From assembly GCA_013044195.1 (NCBI GenBank), contig JABEUV010000073.1:1-46328 (forward strand): DNA of 46,328 nucleotides. The letters run 5' to 3'. Shown piece after piece: positions 44,829 through 46,328 of this stretch. The position numbers and the translations under genes were made by a program. The stretch comes from Elusimicrobiota bacterium. GTDB taxonomy: Bacteria > Elusimicrobiota > Elusimicrobia > UBA1565 > UBA9628. The first letter of the stretch is position 1. The number at the start of each line of letters is the position of its first letter. A model generated the notes under the pieces. The model ran no database searches. It was not told where the DNA came from and saw nothing but the letters and a program-made list of their open reading frames with translations.

Positions 44829-45907
44829 GTGTACGGGATTTCCGCCGCGTCGGAGGCGTAGCCGGGCTGGAGGCCGGTCTCGGTGGCATACCAGGACCAG
44901 GAGACCTTGGCCACGGCCTTGAGCACGCAGGCGGCGGGCACCGCGAACACCAGGCCCAGGAAACCGAACATCTCGCCGCCGACCACGAGGGCCAGCAGGT
45001 TCACCATCGGATGCAGATGCACCGAGTGGCGGGCGATCACGGGCTGGAGCAGTATCTCGTCGGCGAAGCGGATGGCGATGAACAAAAGGATGACCTTGCC
45101 CGCGGCCGCCAGCGTGCCGAACTGGATCAAAGCCATGGCGCCGCCCACGACGATGCCGATGGCCACGCCCAGATAGGGGACCACCGACGTGATCCCGCAC
45201 AGCAGGGCGATGGCCAGCGCGTTCTCGACGCCGAGAATAGTCAGGCCGAGGAAGGTCGCGGTGCCGATGGCCACGGCGACGACGATCAGCCCGCGCAGGT
45301 AATTGCCCAGGGCGGTGTCGATCTCGGCGGCCAGATGAAGCGCCTGCTCCACGTAGCGGCTGGGAGCGGCCTGGATCAGGGCGTCGAAGCCTTCGGTGCT
45401 GTCCTTTAAAAAGAAGAAGCCGATGAACGGAACGAGAACCGCGTGGGCGAGCAGGGGGAGGACTCTTAGAAGGCTTGAAGGCGCGTCTTGGAGGCGTGTC
45501 ATCGCCGCCGCGACCGCGGCATCGAGAGCCTGGCGGGAGATGCGGGCGGGAAGCGGCAGTCGGCGCACCAGGGAGTTTTCTCCGACGGCCGCGTAGGCTT
45601 GAAGTGCGCGGGAATAAGACGGCGCGCGGTCGAGCAAGTGGCGGCCCTGTTCGACGGCCAGCGGTTTGATGGCGTAGTAGGCCGCGGCGGTGAACGCCAG
45701 CGCGCAGAGGTAGCCGATGACGATCACGGGCAGGCGGCGAAAGCCCTTGGCCTCGAAGAATGTCGCGACGGGGCCCAGCACGTAGGCGAACGCGGCCGCG
45801 AGCAAGAACGGCGTGAGTGCCGCGCGCGCGCGGTAGGCCGCAAACACCAGGGCCGCGCTCAGCAGCAGAGCGGAGGCCGACGGGGCCGGACGCGAGCGTT
45901 CAGCCAT
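44825..45907 (-). CDS. AI-2E family transporter (PerM/TqsA-like)
   Basis: 360 residues with about eight membrane segments. Family features: N-terminal helix pair with FLLAAAFAYVLGPVATFFE, a polar loop rich in Leu/Ala (about 85-150), VPFIGFFFLKDSTEGFDALI, then LGNYLRGLIVVAVAIGTATF and the conserved SVVPYLGVAIGIVVGGAMAL, and C-terminal QPVIARHSVHLHPMVNLLAL. Members export autoinducer 2 or other small molecules or ions; the substrate here is unknown. The start overlaps the end of the cNMP-binding gene by 8 bp. Confidence 0.92.
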   Translation of the reverse strand: MAERSRPAPSASALLLSAALVFAAYRARAALTPFLLAAAFAYVLGPVATFFEAKGFRRLPVIVIGYLCALAFTAAAYYAIKPLAVEQGRHLLDRAPSYSRALQAYAAVGENSLVRRLPLPARISRQALDAAVAAAMTRLQDAPSSLLRVLPLLAHAVLVPFIGFFFLKDSTEGFDALIQAAPSRYVEQALHLAAEIDTALGNYLRGLIVVAVAIGTATFLGLTILGVENALAIALLCGITSVVPYLGVAIGIVVGGAMALIQFGTLAAAGKVILLFIAIRFADEILLQPVIARHSVHLHPMVNLLALVVGGEMFGFLGLVFAVPAACVLKAVAKVSWSWYATETGLQPGYASDAAEIPYT

Positions 45908-46328
45908 CGGCGCGGGCGGGTGCCACGCCGTGCGCGCGGCGCAGGCGCGAGGACAGCAGGCGCGCCAGGTGGCTCATGACCACCACTCCGATGCGCGGCT
46001 GGGACTGCAGAAGGCCGTCCAGCTTGGAGCGGTAGAGCAGGTGCAGGCGCGAGGTCTCCGTGGCGGTCGCGGTGGCGGTGCGCGGCAAGGATTCGAGCAG
46101 GGCCATCTCGCCGAAGAACTCTCCGGGCTTGAGCGTGTGGATACGCTCGGGCTTGCCCGCGGAGTCCAGGCGGGTCAATTCGACCCGGCCCGTCTCCAGA
46201 ATGAACAGCGCGCGGCCGATGTCGCCTTCGACGAAGACCACCTCGCCGGGACGGTAGGTGCGCGCGTGCAGGGCGTGCACCAGTTCGCCCAACTCTCCGG
46301 CCGACAGCCCGTCGAAGAGATCCAGCGA
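45900..46328 (-). CDS. Cyclic nucleotide-binding domain protein (5' end beyond window)
   Basis: The frame is open to the window edge, so the N-terminus is missing. Visible: LFDGLSAGELGELVHALHAR, YRPGEVVFVEGDIGRALFIL, the phosphate-binding cassette GEFFGEMALLESLPRTATAT and a C-terminal helix. The cassette has the Gly-Glu and Arg positions needed to bind cAMP or cGMP. No winged-helix DNA-binding domain follows (only about 40 residues remain after the cassette), so it is an effector-domain-only protein and not a Crp-type activator. It overlaps the transporter gene by 8 bp and may control it. Confidence 0.85.
   Translation of the reverse strand, partial: SLDLFDGLSAGELGELVHALHARTYRPGEVVFVEGDIGRALFILETGRVELTRLDSAGKPERIHTLKPGEFFGEMALLESLPRTATATATETSRLHLLYRSKLDGLLQSQPRIGVVVMSHLARLLSSRLRRAHGVAPARADG

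Noticed and set aside
1-46328. CRISPR arrays, insertion sequences, integrases and phage genes
   Set aside because: No regularly spaced repeats, transposase or integrase motifs or terminal inverted repeats were seen on either strand; the short CGCGCG-type repeats are codon-driven.

Overview
The window is a GC-rich, gene-dense bacterial chromosome segment of about 46 kb with some 43 protein-coding genes, one tRNA and two rearrangement scars. Sec signal peptides, lipoboxes, SurA/PpiD-type chaperones, a BamE-like lipoprotein, a PBP1A-type synthase and an M23/bactofilin pair point to a diderm (Gram-negative) cell. The exported proteins with long Ala/Pro/Ser-rich linkers, the tandem Ser/Thr kinases and the base composition remind me of high-GC Elusimicrobiota. 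That assignment is an inference; no 16S or marker set is present to prove it.

Layout. 1-3606 (+): the Mfd C-terminus, two parvulin-type isomerases and PdxA. 3609-8982: a small secreted protein divergent from two tandem receptor-like kinases (signal peptide, outside TPR region, membrane segment, C-terminal kinase). 9026-13048 (+): PBP1A and two envelope proteins, one of the DUF3014 type. 13054-14394 (-): an Rrf2 regulator, a nitroreductase and a quinone-oxidoreductase gene with an internal deletion. 14455-19523: an ADP/ATP-translocase-like carrier, a MOT1-type transporter with a response regulator, a BamE-like lipoprotein, a candidate small RNA, a TPR lipoprotein and an OmpR-type regulator. 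19647-20543 (+): an unknown secreted protein. 20553-29075 (-): an eight-gene purine operon guaB3-guaA-purC-purS-purL-purQ-CBS-hydrolase, tightly coupled by overlapping starts and stops. 29246-35887: an exported LOG-family protein with a nuclease-like middle domain, a histidine kinase, an exported HD-domain protein and a class III cyclase. 36012-42245 (+): M23 peptidase, bactofilin, PpiD-like protein, PfkB kinase, ABC exporter and divergent polysaccharide deacetylase. 42220-46328: an exported kinase-like protein, tRNA-Leu(CAA), a response regulator fused to a hotdog thioesterase, a sigma-factor/CpaB deletion scar, DUF167, an AI-2E-family transporter and a truncated cNMP-binding protein.

The strongest unlisted signal is in the promoters. 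At ten first-of-unit genes a sigma70-type -10 hexamer ends exactly 6 nt before the start codon, some with a TTGACA-like -35 at 17 nt or an extended TGn. The predicted +1 is then the first base of the start codon. About five more genes have 8-10 nt gaps. These genes should be transcribed as leaderless or nearly leaderless mRNAs, whereas genes inside operons use Shine-Dalgarno sites or GTGA/ATGA overlaps. The other notable items are the regulator-thioesterase fusion, the exported enzymes built from normally cytosolic domains, a tandem PurS and two deletion scars.
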